Shown here: in pieces, positions 28,012 through 36,217 of the stretch
How positions within the stretch are numbered: the stretch's first letter is position 1
Layout of the letters: every line of letters begins with the position of its first letter
Source: Aquimarina spongiae
GTDB taxonomy: Bacteria > Bacteroidota > Bacteroidia > Flavobacteriales > Flavobacteriaceae
DNA length: 64,000 bases
Direction of reading: 5' to 3'
Assembly: GCF_900141785.1 (NCBI RefSeq)
Contig: NZ_FQYP01000001.1
Location: forward strand, 248,001-312,000
The notes under the pieces: model-generated
Database searches by the model: none
The model's input: the letters and a program-made list of their open reading frames with translations, nothing else
Told to the model about the DNA's origin: nothing
Program-made: the position numbers and the translations under genes

Positions 28012-28647
28012 ATGGAATATTTAGAACATACGTATTATTTAGATTATAAATCCAAGGAGATTCAGGAGCTAATTGAAGAATTTGATACTCAGGATTTATC
28101 TTCTAAAGAAAAAGCAATAGGATGGTACTACAAAGTAAGAGATCAATGGAAATATGATCCTTACAGTATTCATCTTTCGAAAGAAAAATATAGAGCCAGT
28201 GAAGTGGCAAAGCAAGATTACGGACATTGTGTAGATAAATCCATATTGTTGATTGCTGGATTAAGAGCTTTAGGAATTCCTGCGCGAATACACCTGGCCA
28301 AGGTAAAAAATCATATTGCGGTAGAACGACTTACAGAAAAATTTGGTACCAATGAATTGGCACCTCATGGTATGGTGGATCTATTTCTTGAAGGAAAGTG
28401 GCTAAAGGTTTCACCGGCGTTTAATAAAGCATTATGTGAGAAATGCAATGTCGCTCCTTTGGATTTTGATGGAGAACAAGATTCCATGTTTCATGAGTAT
28501 GACCGTGTTGGAAACGTTTTTATGGAGTATGTAGAGGATTATGGGCATTTTGAAGATGTTCCTTTCGAGTTTATGATAGCAACCTTGGAAACGAACTATC
28601 CTGATATCATGAAGATTTCTGAAGGGTTGGAAATGTTGAAAGTATAA
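28012..28647 (+). CDS. Transglutaminase-like family protein
   Basis: The 211-residue protein has the transglutaminase-like core: the catalytic Cys in GHCVDKSILLIAGLRALGIPARI (Cys near residue 77) and HGMVDLFLEGKWLKVSPAFN with the His. It has no signal peptide, so it acts in the cytosol, probably as a hydrolase or peptidase-like enzyme and not as a protein cross-linker. It starts 8 bp after the kinase gene, inside the catabolic run, where its role is obscure. Confidence 0.8.
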   Translation: MEYLEHTYYLDYKSKEIQELIEEFDTQDLSSKEKAIGWYYKVRDQWKYDPYSIHLSKEKYRASEVAKQDYGHCVDKSILLIAGLRALGIPARIHLAKVKNHIAVERLTEKFGTNELAPHGMVDLFLEGKWLKVSPAFNKALCEKCNVAPLDFDGEQDSMFHEYDRVGNVFMEYVEDYGHFEDVPFEFMIATLETNYPDIMKISEGLEMLKV

Positions 28648-28679
28648 TGGTTTGAGTATAAGAATTTAAATAACAAAAG

Positions 28680-29063
28680 ATGAGTCAATCATATATAGAA
28701 GTAACGCCAGAAAAGTTTAAAGAATTCATAGATTTTGAAATCGAAGGTCCGTTTCAAATGTTGAATCTGTTGAAATTTAAAGAAAAAGTAAATGAAACAG
28801 GGACTTCTGGAGCAGAAGCTTATCTGGAATATATGAAAGCAGCAACACCTTTTTTTCAAGATTCTAAAGCAAAAATTATATTCAATGGAAAACCCATGTT
28901 TAATATTATTGGCCCAGAGAACCATTTAGAATGGGATAAGGTTTTGATTGTAGAATATGCCAGCAAACAAGACTTTTTGGGAATGATTACCAAAGAAGGG
29001 TATCCTGGTCACCTTAGAACAAGAGCATTGGAAGACTCTAGATTAATTTTATGTACCTCTTAA
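28680..29063 (+). CDS. DUF1330-like small protein
   Basis: A 127-residue soluble protein whose GPFQMLNLLKFKEKV, GAEAYLEYMKAATPFF and VEYASKQDFLGMI match the DUF1330 pattern, a dimeric alpha-beta barrel fold. No catalytic residues are evident. It lies 1 bp before the next SDR gene and is part of the run. Possible roles are ligand binding or a ring-cleavage-type reaction. Confidence 0.75.
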   Translation: MSQSYIEVTPEKFKEFIDFEIEGPFQMLNLLKFKEKVNETGTSGAEAYLEYMKAATPFFQDSKAKIIFNGKPMFNIIGPENHLEWDKVLIVEYASKQDFLGMITKEGYPGHLRTRALEDSRLILCTS

Positions 29064-29064
29064 A

Positions 29065-29829
29065 ATGAAATATATGCAAGTAAAAGATAAAATAGTAATA
29101 GTAACAGGTGCCGGATCTGGTATAGGAGCAGCAACAGCAAAGCACTTTGCAAAACATCAGGCCAAAGTAATTGTTTCTGATATCAAGGAAGAAAAAGCTC
29201 AGAATATTGCCGATGAGATTAAAAGTGAAGGAGGAGAAGCGACGGTAATTATGGCGAATGTGGCCAAATTTGAAGATGTAGAACAATTAGTCGCAAAAAC
29301 CGTAGAAAAGTATGGGCAATTGGATGTGATTGTGAATAATGCAGGTATTGGACCAAGAAACATGGCAAGGACAGGTGAGTATACCTTGGATGATTGGGAT
29401 AGTGTAATTGCAGTAAACCAAACCGGAGTTTTTTATTGCATGAAAGTAGCCTTGCAACAAATGGTAAAACAAGGGGGAGGGAATATCGTAAATATCGCTT
29501 CTTTGGCAGGTTTAAAAGCTTCGTTGAATAATCTTTCGTATTGTGCGAGCAAATTTGCAGTCGTTGGGATGACCAAATCGGCAGCCTTGGAATATGCCAC
29601 AAAAAATATTAGAATTAATGCAGTTTGTCCTGGCTATACAGAATCTGCACTGTTGGATAAGTTATTATCCGTAAGACCAGATATGGATCAGCGCTTGAAG
29701 AGTGTGATTCCTATGAAAAGATATGGGCAAGCCGAAGAAATAGCAGAAGCTGTGGTATGGCTGGCTTCAGATACAACCAAATTCATTACAGGCCAAACCA
29801 TCACACTAGATGGAGGAACCTCTCTATAA
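29065..29829 (+). CDS. Short-chain dehydrogenase/reductase (SDR)
   Basis: A 254-residue classical SDR. Cofactor motif TGAGSGIGAATAKHF, acidic residue in VIVSDIKEEKAQ (favouring NAD), VIVNNAGIGP, and catalytic NIASLAGLKASLNNLSYCASK with YxxxK. Ends TGQTITLDGGTSL. Gap of 1 bp from DUF1330 implies tight coupling. MKYMQVKDK at the start leaves two ATG choices (29065 and 29074). A hydroxyacyl-CoA or alcohol is the likely substrate class. Confidence 0.9.
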   Translation: MKYMQVKDKIVIVTGAGSGIGAATAKHFAKHQAKVIVSDIKEEKAQNIADEIKSEGGEATVIMANVAKFEDVEQLVAKTVEKYGQLDVIVNNAGIGPRNMARTGEYTLDDWDSVIAVNQTGVFYCMKVALQQMVKQGGGNIVNIASLAGLKASLNNLSYCASKFAVVGMTKSAALEYATKNIRINAVCPGYTESALLDKLLSVRPDMDQRLKSVIPMKRYGQAEEIAEAVVWLASDTTKFITGQTITLDGGTSL

Positions 29830-29865
29830 AAGACAACTTTTAAAATTTACACAAATAAAAAGATA

Positions 29866-30873
29866 ATGAACAATAAACAACTGATTTTCAAAAAACGACC
29901 AATAGGATTACCAGAACAAGATACATTTGAGTTGCAAACTAATCCGGTACCAGAACTCAAGGATGGAGAAATATTGATAGAACAACACTACATATCTCTG
30001 GATCCGGCAATGAGAGGTTGGATGAATGAAGGAAAATCATATATAGAGCCTGTACAAATCGATGATGTAATGCGAGCAGGATCTGTGGGTAAAGTGATTA
30101 AGAGCAACAATCATCCTAAGTTTAAAGAAGGCGATTTTCTTACCGGATGGGGAGGTGTACAACAGTATACCGTTTCTGATGGTGCGAATTGGTATCAGGT
30201 AGATCCAAAGCTGGCTCCTTTGCCAATGTATATAGGTACATTAGGAATGCCAGGTATGACTGCTTACTTTGGTATCACCGAGGTGGGTAAAATCAAAGAA
30301 GGTGATGTGGTATTGGTATCTGGAGCGGCTGGAGCTGTGGGTAGTATAGTTGGGCAAATAGCAAAAATAAAAGGATGTACTGTGATCGGTATTGCTGGGG
30401 GAGCAGAAAAATGTAAATACATAAAAGAAGAGTTAGGTTTTGATGGTGTTATTGATTATAAATCTGAGAACATCTATTCTGGATTAAAACGAGAATGTCC
30501 TAAAGGAATTGATGTATACTTTGATAATGTAGGAGGTGAAATTTTGGATGCTGCTTTAGCCAGACTCAGAATGCATGCACGTATAGTCATTTGTGGTGCA
30601 ATATCTCAATACAACAATAAAGTAGCGATCAAAGGACCAAGTAATTATTTGTCCTTGTTAGTCAACAGGGCTACTATGCAGGGTATGGTAGTGATGGATT
30701 ATGCAAAAGACTATGGAAAAGCCGCTATGGAAATGGGTGGTTGGTTAATGCAAGGAAAACTAAAAAGCAAGGAAGATATTTATGAGGGTATTGAGAATTT
30801 TCATGAAACTTTTTTACGATTGTTTTCTGGAGAAAAAATGGGGAAATTAGTACTAAAAGTAAAAGAAGATTAA
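29866..30873 (+). CDS. NADP-dependent MDR-family reductase (CurA / PTGR-like)
   Basis: A 335-residue zinc-free medium-chain reductase. N-terminal part: LEQHYISLDPAMRGWM pattern (here EQHYISLDPAMRGWM). Nucleotide-binding part: VVLVSGAAGAVGSIVGQIAKIKG, then GIDVYFDNVGGEILDAALARL. This is the NADPH-dependent curcumin, prostaglandin or leukotriene B4 reductase group, which reduces the double bond of enones. In the run it could reduce an unsaturated or keto intermediate. No zinc-binding Cys cluster is present. Confidence 0.9.
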   Translation: MNNKQLIFKKRPIGLPEQDTFELQTNPVPELKDGEILIEQHYISLDPAMRGWMNEGKSYIEPVQIDDVMRAGSVGKVIKSNNHPKFKEGDFLTGWGGVQQYTVSDGANWYQVDPKLAPLPMYIGTLGMPGMTAYFGITEVGKIKEGDVVLVSGAAGAVGSIVGQIAKIKGCTVIGIAGGAEKCKYIKEELGFDGVIDYKSENIYSGLKRECPKGIDVYFDNVGGEILDAALARLRMHARIVICGAISQYNNKVAIKGPSNYLSLLVNRATMQGMVVMDYAKDYGKAAMEMGGWLMQGKLKSKEDIYEGIENFHETFLRLFSGEKMGKLVLKVKED

Positions 30874-30884
30874 CATCACGATCT

Positions 30885-31862
30885 ATGAAAGCAGTAGTAT
30901 GTAAAGAATTTGGCCCACCATCTAGCTTGGTCATTGAAGATGTCCAAAGCCCGGTTCCTGGTGAAAAGGAAGTATTGGTGCAGGTAAAAGCGTGTAGCGT
31001 TAACTTTCCGGATACACTTATTGTTCAAGGGTTGTATCAGTTTAAGCCTGAATTGCCGTTTACACCTGGTAGTGATGTTGCCGGTATTGTAAAGCAAGTA
31101 GGAGAAAAGGTAACACATCTTCGACCTGGTGATGAGGTATTCGGTTTTGTAATGCATGGCGGATATGCAGAAGAAGTCGTGATGCCAGGAAATGCTTGTT
31201 TTAAAAAACCGCCTATGATGGATTTTCCTGTAGCTGCGTCATTTATGATGGCTTATGGGACATCTTATCACGCCTTAAAAGATAGAGGAAAACTGCAAGA
31301 AGGAGAAACCTTATTGGTGCTGGGAGCGTCGGGAGGAGTAGGTCTGGCTGCAGTAGAATTAGGAAAGCTGATGGGAGCAAAGGTTATTGCCGCAGCATCT
31401 TCAGACGAAAAACTGAATCTATGTAAAGAATACGGAGCAGACGAAACCATTAATTATTCCAAAGAGGATCTAAAAAATAGAATTAAAGAACTCACCAACG
31501 GAAAAGGGGTTGATGTGGTCTATGATCCTGTAGGGGGAGCTTATGCAGAACCAGCCTTGAGAGGAACTGCCTGGGAGGGGCGTTACTTGGTTGTTGGGTT
31601 TGCTGCGGGTGATATTCCCAAAATACCATTAAACCTAGCACTGTTGAAAGGGTGCGCCATTGTAGGAGTGTTCTGGGGAAGCTTTGCCATGAAAACACCT
31701 CAAAAAAATCTTGAAAATGCTATGGAATTAATGCAATGGTATGGGGCAGGAAAGCTAAAGCCTCATATTCATAAGATATATCCTTTGGACGAGTCTAAAG
31801 ATGCGTTGCATGCCATGATGAATCGAGAGGTGAGAGGCAAAGTAGTAATAGAATGTAGTTAA
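30885..31862 (+). CDS. NADPH:quinone oxidoreductase family MDR
   Basis: A 325-residue zinc-free medium-chain reductase. Opening MKAVVCKEFGPPSSLVIED, substrate half with PFTPGSDVAGIVKQVGEKV, nucleotide half with LVLGASGGVGLAAVELGKLMGAKVIAAA and GVDVVYDPVGG. The group includes quinone oxidoreductases and enoyl reductases (acryloyl- and crotonyl-CoA-like). Gaps are 11 bp from the previous and 12 bp to the next gene. Confidence 0.9.
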   Translation: MKAVVCKEFGPPSSLVIEDVQSPVPGEKEVLVQVKACSVNFPDTLIVQGLYQFKPELPFTPGSDVAGIVKQVGEKVTHLRPGDEVFGFVMHGGYAEEVVMPGNACFKKPPMMDFPVAASFMMAYGTSYHALKDRGKLQEGETLLVLGASGGVGLAAVELGKLMGAKVIAAASSDEKLNLCKEYGADETINYSKEDLKNRIKELTNGKGVDVVYDPVGGAYAEPALRGTAWEGRYLVVGFAAGDIPKIPLNLALLKGCAIVGVFWGSFAMKTPQKNLENAMELMQWYGAGKLKPHIHKIYPLDESKDALHAMMNREVRGKVVIECS

Positions 31863-31874
31863 GACCATAACAAA

Positions 31875-32612
31875 ATGAGACTAAAAGAAAAAGTAGCCAT
31901 CGTAACTGGTGGAGCTCGTGGAATAGGAAAAGCGGTTGCAGAGCTCTTTGCAAAAGAAGGAGCGTCTGTAATCATCTGGGATCTGTTAGAAGATGGAGCT
32001 AAAACGGCAGATCAAATCCAATCTAATGGAGGGCAGGCAGAGTTTGTGAAGATATCTGTGACCAACAAAGAAGCTATTGAAAAGGAAGCAGACAGGATTT
32101 TTCAGCACTATGGAAAAATCGATATACTGATTAATAACGCAGGGATTACCAAGGATCGAACGTTGCATAAAATGAGCGAAGAAGAATGGGATGCCGTGGT
32201 TAATGTAAACCTAAAAGGCGTATTCCTTTGTACACAGGTTGTTTCACAATATATGAAAGAAAAGGGGTACGGGCGGATTGTTTCTGCTGCATCCAATGTG
32301 GGTTTACGAGGTAATTTTGGACAATCTAACTATGCGGCTACCAAGGCTGGTGTAATCGCAATGTCCAAAACTTGGACTTTAGAGTTAGGGAAATATGGGA
32401 TTACAGCCAATGCTCTTGCGCCCGGTTTTACCTTGACCGAAATGACGGATCAAATCCCTAAAGAACATATCGAGGGGATTAAGAAACAGATTCCATTACA
32501 GAAAGCAGCTACTCCTTTGGATATAGCGTATGGATATTTGTATTTGGCTTCTGACGAAGCTTCGTATGTGTCTGGTATTTGTTTGACCATCGATGGAGGA
32601 ATATCCAGGTAA
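31875..32612 (+). CDS. SDR, 3-oxoacyl-ACP/acetoacetyl-CoA reductase type
   Basis: A 245-residue SDR of FabG/PhaB type: TGGARGIGKAVAELFAKEG, ILINNAGITKDRTLHKM, VSAASNVGLRGNFGQSNYAATKAGV (Ser, Tyr, Lys) and SGICLTIDGG at the end. The NNAGITKD sequence is typical of FabG-like enzymes. In a degradation run it is more likely a 3-hydroxyacyl-CoA dehydrogenase or reductase than the housekeeping FabG. Confidence 0.9.
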   Translation: MRLKEKVAIVTGGARGIGKAVAELFAKEGASVIIWDLLEDGAKTADQIQSNGGQAEFVKISVTNKEAIEKEADRIFQHYGKIDILINNAGITKDRTLHKMSEEEWDAVVNVNLKGVFLCTQVVSQYMKEKGYGRIVSAASNVGLRGNFGQSNYAATKAGVIAMSKTWTLELGKYGITANALAPGFTLTEMTDQIPKEHIEGIKKQIPLQKAATPLDIAYGYLYLASDEASYVSGICLTIDGGISR

Positions 32613-32683
32613 GATGCGAGTAGCAATTACCTCTAATCACTCAATTACAATTTCTTTGAATCAGAATTATACTTCAACACCAA

Positions 32684-33157
32684 ATGAGTATGGATCAACT
32701 AGTTTGTAAAAATTTTGAAGAGTTCAAAACCTACGAAGGAAAATCACTTCCGGTTGGACAATGGGTTTTGGTTACCCAAGAAATGATAAATGCTTTTGCA
32801 GATGCTACGCTCGATTATCAATGGATACATGTAGATGTAGAAAGAGCACAAAAAGAATCACCATTTAAAAAACCTATTGCGCATGGGTTTATGTCTATAT
32901 CCTTATTGTCAAAAATGCTAATGGACTTGATGGTAATAGAAAGTTTTGCAATGGGAGTCAATTATGGACTTAATAAGGTTAGATTTCCTCATCCAGTTCC
33001 TGTTGATTGTAATCTTAGGTTGCATAGTAGTATTCAAAAGATAGAGCCTTATGCAGAAAAAGGATTAAAAATTACATGGGATTGCACTGTAGAGATTCAA
33101 GGTATAGAAAAACCTGCCTGCGTAGCAGAGTTTGTATCCCTGATGTTTGAAAGCTAA
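32684..33157 (+). CDS. MaoC family (R)-specific enoyl-CoA hydratase/dehydratase
   Basis: A single hot-dog domain of 157 residues. The hydratase motif is seen as FADATLDYQWIHVDVERA with the catalytic Asp and His, then PFKKPIAHGFMSISLLSKML. It would add water to a 2-enoyl-CoA to give the 3-hydroxy form. It follows the FabG-like SDR by 71 bp, completing a hydration-oxidation pair in the cluster. Confidence 0.9.
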   Translation: MSMDQLVCKNFEEFKTYEGKSLPVGQWVLVTQEMINAFADATLDYQWIHVDVERAQKESPFKKPIAHGFMSISLLSKMLMDLMVIESFAMGVNYGLNKVRFPHPVPVDCNLRLHSSIQKIEPYAEKGLKITWDCTVEIQGIEKPACVAEFVSLMFES

Positions 33158-33233
33158 GTGATCACTATGCGTTATTTTCTGCGAATAAATTCGGAAAAAC
33201 CTGACAAATCAGAAAATCTCGTATATTTAAGGC

Positions 33234-34058
33234 ATGCAGCATCAAGAATTCTATGTAGCCTATCATAAGCATCAAATCTTTAGTCAATATTGGATACCAA
33301 ATGAAAGTAAAGCTATCGTTCTTTTAGTGCATGGAATGGGAGAACATTCTGCTCGGTATACAGATTATGTCATTCCAGAGTTATTGGCAAAGCATATTGC
33401 AGTAATTACCTACGATAATTTTGGTCATGGTAAGAGTAGTGGAAAAAGAGGGCATTGCCCAGACTATTCTTCACTTATGGAACTCATTGGTATGATGATC
33501 TCTAAAACTGAATCTCTTTTACCTAATACCCCAATTTTTTTGTACGGTCATAGTATGGGGGGCAATTTGGTGATCAATTATGTCTTAAAACAAGATCCAA
33601 AAGTAAATGGGGTAATATTGTCTAGTCCTTTTTTTAGATTAGCATTTCAACCTCCAACCTGGAAAATGTCAATGGGTAAGTTGTTACAACATATAGCTCC
33701 GTCGATAACATTACCTTCTGGATTAGATACAAAAGCCATATCAAGAATACCTGAAAAAGTGGAGAAGTATGAACAAGATCCTCTGGTTCATGATAAAATA
33801 AGTCCGAATTTTTCTTTCCCTATTATGGAAGCTGGAAAGTGGGCAATGGATCATGGAAACTTATTACAAAAACCAACCCTTGTATTTCATGGAACAGATG
33901 ATCGTTTGATTGATTATACGGCTACCCAAGAATTTTCTGAGAAAAGTGATTTAGCAGACTTGGTACTATTTGAAGAAGGATACCATGAATTGCATAATGA
34001 CTTGGAAAAAGAAAAATTATTAGCAACAATACTAAAATGGATCGACAAACAGCTATAA
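33234..34058 (+). CDS. Alpha/beta hydrolase (monoacylglycerol-lipase / lysophospholipase-like)
   Basis: A 274-residue serine hydrolase of the Hydrolase_4 family, without a signal peptide. Oxyanion-hole stretch VHGMGEHSARYTDYV, nucleophile GHSMGG (Ser), acid VFHGTDDRLIDY (Asp) and His in EGYHELHNDLE. Substrates in the family are monoacylglycerols, lysophospholipids and related esters. It is 76 bp past the MaoC gene and could supply fatty acids to the cluster, though this is only inferred. It ends one base before the stop of the next, convergent gene. Confidence 0.88.
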   Translation: MQHQEFYVAYHKHQIFSQYWIPNESKAIVLLVHGMGEHSARYTDYVIPELLAKHIAVITYDNFGHGKSSGKRGHCPDYSSLMELIGMMISKTESLLPNTPIFLYGHSMGGNLVINYVLKQDPKVNGVILSSPFFRLAFQPPTWKMSMGKLLQHIAPSITLPSGLDTKAISRIPEKVEKYEQDPLVHDKISPNFSFPIMEAGKWAMDHGNLLQKPTLVFHGTDDRLIDYTATQEFSEKSDLADLVLFEEGYHELHNDLEKEKLLATILKWIDKQL

Positions 34059-34059
34059 A

Positions 34060-34536
34060 TTAATCTATAAAATCATTGAGTTGTTGTTGATAATCATATT
34101 GTAGATCCTCGTGAAGCTTTACTGTCTTTTTTTTGATACTCAAAAGCTCTCGCTGCATGATGTTTTTAAGCACCGTGCTTTTTTTGATATAAGGGGTAAA
34201 GTCTTTCAATTTTTGACAGAAGTAGAGTAAGAGCTCAATTTCGGTTTCTTTATTTTTAGAATACCTGATGTATTTCTTTATCATTCGTAAAATCTTCCGA
34301 ACACTTTTCTTGATGTAATGATAAGATTTGGTGTTGATAGCATCAAATTCTTCATCAACCAGATTTTGTATGGCCTGGATATAAGCTTCTTCATTACTGG
34401 ATTCGAACAAAATATAGGTAAGTAACTCTTTATTCTCCTTTTTGAACCTAGAGAGTTGTAAGCAAAGTTCCATTAGTTCTTGATGAGAACGATGGGTAAG
34501 CTCCGTCTTGATTTCTTTAATAGTCGCCGTATTCAT
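34060..34536 (-). CDS. Conserved flavobacterial hypothetical protein, helical
   Basis: A 158-residue soluble, all-helical, Lys/Glu-rich protein (SRFKKENKELLTYILFESSNEEAYIQAI; RKILRMIKKYIRYSKNKETEIELLLYFC). I recognise no domain. Similar proteins are known to me only as hypothetical proteins of the family. It stands alone on the minus strand, convergent with the hydrolase gene, and borders the gene-poor repeat-rich stretch at 34.5-35.2 kb. Confidence 0.75.
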   Translation of the reverse strand: MNTATIKEIKTELTHRSHQELMELCLQLSRFKKENKELLTYILFESSNEEAYIQAIQNLVDEEFDAINTKSYHYIKKSVRKILRMIKKYIRYSKNKETEIELLLYFCQKLKDFTPYIKKSTVLKNIMQRELLSIKKKTVKLHEDLQYDYQQQLNDFID

Positions 34537-34574
34537 GGTAGCAATTTATCCAAAAATTACAGTTTGATGCTATA

Positions 34575-34698
34575 AATAACCTCAAATTGTCCAGTGGTGG
34601 AGATAGAAATGACAAAACGGAGAAATTAAGTTGAGGTTATTAACAGCTTGAGCTCGTGATATATATCGTTATTTGCAGTTATTAACATAGTTATTAAC
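34575..34698. repeat. 11-bp inverted repeat and three GTTATTAAC copies in the gene-poor region
   Basis: AATAACCTCAA (34575-34585) is an exact reverse complement of TTGAGGTTATT (34631-34641). GTTATTAAC is at 34636-34644, 34678-34686 and 34690-34698; a fourth is at 35191-35199. The two closest copies are spaced 12 bp apart, about one helical turn. The motif is a near-palindrome (GTTA-N-TAAC) and could be a protein-binding site, but local AT-richness calls for caution. Confidence 0.5.
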
Positions 34699-34808
34699 AA
34701 TTTAAATAAGAAATAACTTACATTTTTTAAATAAATGTTATTAAAAATATCTTTTTATCGATATAAAAATTGTTTTCAACAAATAATTAACATTTAATAA
34801 ACATTAAA

Positions 34809-34840
34809 TTTGGTAATTTGTTGATAACATGTTAATTTAG
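34809..34840 (+). promoter_or_regulatory. Likely promoter for the 32-codon frame
   Basis: TTTG (34809-34812), 20 bp, TAATTTAG (34833-34840), one mismatch to TAnnTTTG. It would start a transcript about 20 nt before the ATG at 34868. Confidence 0.45.
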
Positions 34841-34867
34841 TGACAGATAATCTTAAATCACACAGTC

Positions 34868-34966
34868 ATGAATACATTTTACTCCCTATTAGGACTAAAC
34901 TTTACAAGTATTGTAAATTTTTTAAGACAACTTCCTGGAGCCTCAAGCTATGCGATTCGTAAGTAA
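34868..34966 (+). CDS. Possible 32-residue peptide or leader frame
   Basis: The frame reads MNTFYSLLGLNFTSIV followed by NFLRQLPGASSYAIRK and ends in a TAATAA double stop. It has a hydrophobic first half and a basic end, but no clear membrane helix or signal peptide. A promoter-like sequence lies just upstream and a strong terminator 104 bp past the stop, so a transcript of about 250 nt is expected here. The transcript could equally be a small RNA, with the frame incidental. I recognise no family. Confidence 0.45.
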   Translation: MNTFYSLLGLNFTSIVNFLRQLPGASSYAIRK

Positions 34967-35069
34967 TAATAGTTTCAATAATATTTGGGTACGATATGTG
35001 ATAAGCTTGTTTACAGGAGTTTACAAGAATTATTAGAAAGTGTTTCCCCCTTTTTTGATTTGCCCTATA

Positions 35070-35104
35070 ACCCTTCTTATGCACATTTGAAGGGTCTTTT
35101 TTTA
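35070..35104 (+). terminator. Intrinsic terminator of the small transcript
   Basis: ACCCTTC and GAAGGGT form a 7-bp stem with a 12-nt loop, followed by TCTTTTTTT. No known gene ends just before it on the plus strand except the 32-codon frame, which supports a short transcript here. Confidence 0.8.
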
Positions 35105-35260
35105 TGATAAAATGTGATTGATAGTAGATTATCTAATCAATTCTGGTATTCCTTTGTAGAATGTACTGTTGATAGCAAAACTAAAACGTAGTTATTAACA
35201 AAAGGATCAGAACGTATGTTTCCATACCCAGATCAAGAGGTTACGGAAATAAGAAGTGGT

Positions 35261-36217
35261 TTACGTTAAGTTTTGAATAATGTGATAAATCAATCTTGCT
35301 GCCAGTTTAGAGGTACAATGATCAATATCGTATTTGGGATTAAGTTCTACCAGATCCACACTGACTAATTTTTTTGAATTGCAAATCTGAGTTATGGTTT
35401 CCAGGGCAATGTCTACCGAAAATCCAAATGGGGAGGGCGCACTTACTCCGGGAGCATAAGCCGAACTAAACCCATCAATATCGATCGTGAGATAAATATA
35501 ATCTACAGAAGAAACAAAATGTCCTATGATTTTTTCTACCTTTTCAAGATGTTTCATATTGAAAGCGGTATTCTCGATATACGAAACATTAAGTTCTGCT
35601 GCAGTATCAAATAATCCCTTATGATTTGAAGCTTTTTGAATACCTAAACATAGGTAATTAAATTCCTTATTTTCTTCGGCAATTTGATAGAATGGTGTTC
35701 CGGAAGTACTTTGATCAATCAGAGGTCTTAAATCAAAATGGGCATCCAAATTGATGATTCCAATAGTAGCATCTTGAAATTTCGTTTTAATGCCGTTAAA
35801 ATGCGGATAAGCAAGATCATGTCCACCTCCTAAAACGATTGGAAATATGTTATGCTGTAGTAATTGAGAAATGCAGTTTGTAGTAACCTGATGCGTTTTT
35901 TCTAAATCCCCGTCGGTGCACCTTATTGTACCAGTATCCACAATTTCTGTATCACTATCAAAATGATTTGCTAGCGAAGCTAAATTTGCCCGAATGCTAT
36001 CTGGTGCTTGAGCCGCACCAACTCGGCCTAGATTTCTTCGTACGCCTTCATCACAAGCATATCCCAACAAACCAAAATATTTTTTATCTTTTTGCAAAGA
36101 AATTTCATGGTCTAGATCTAGTAGCTTTATTTTTTCATGGAAATACAACTCCTGATCAGAATTCCGTCCTTTCCAAATGGTAGCATCTGGTTGTATATAT
36201 CGTTTCATATTAGTCAA
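35261..36217 (-). CDS. hutG: Formimidoylglutamase
   Basis: The last step of the histidine pathway: formiminoglutamate to glutamate plus formamide. The 318-residue protein belongs to the arginase/agmatinase fold, with the two-metal site seen as GGGHDLAYPHF, NLDAHFDLRP and TIDIDGFSSAYAPGVSAPSP. Overlaps hutU by 8 bp and is the last gene of the operon. The formamide product implies the direct route and not the deiminase (HutF) route; no hutF is present. Confidence 0.93.
   Translation of the reverse strand: MTNMKRYIQPDATIWKGRNSDQELYFHEKIKLLDLDHEISLQKDKKYFGLLGYACDEGVRRNLGRVGAAQAPDSIRANLASLANHFDSDTEIVDTGTIRCTDGDLEKTHQVTTNCISQLLQHNIFPIVLGGGHDLAYPHFNGIKTKFQDATIGIINLDAHFDLRPLIDQSTSGTPFYQIAEENKEFNYLCLGIQKASNHKGLFDTAAELNVSYIENTAFNMKHLEKVEKIIGHFVSSVDYIYLTIDIDGFSSAYAPGVSAPSPFGFSVDIALETITQICNSKKLVSVDLVELNPKYDIDHCTSKLAARLIYHIIQNLT

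Larger units (their letters stand above)
34537..35260. other. Gene-poor, AT-rich intergenic region of 724 bp
   Basis: It contains the inverted repeat and the GTTATTAAC copies, a promoter-like sequence, a 32-codon reading frame and a terminator, listed separately. Apart from these I see no gene; a 60-codon frame on the minus strand (34902-35084) runs antisense through the small frame and has no support. Confidence 0.6.

Noticed and set aside
34537-34867. Replication origin in the AT-rich repeat region
   Set aside because: No DnaA-box cluster (TTATCCACA-like) and no dnaA, dnaN or other origin-linked gene nearby.
34902-35084. 60-codon minus-strand frame in the gene-poor region
   Set aside because: It runs antisense through the 32-codon frame, has no promoter and no protein-like pattern.
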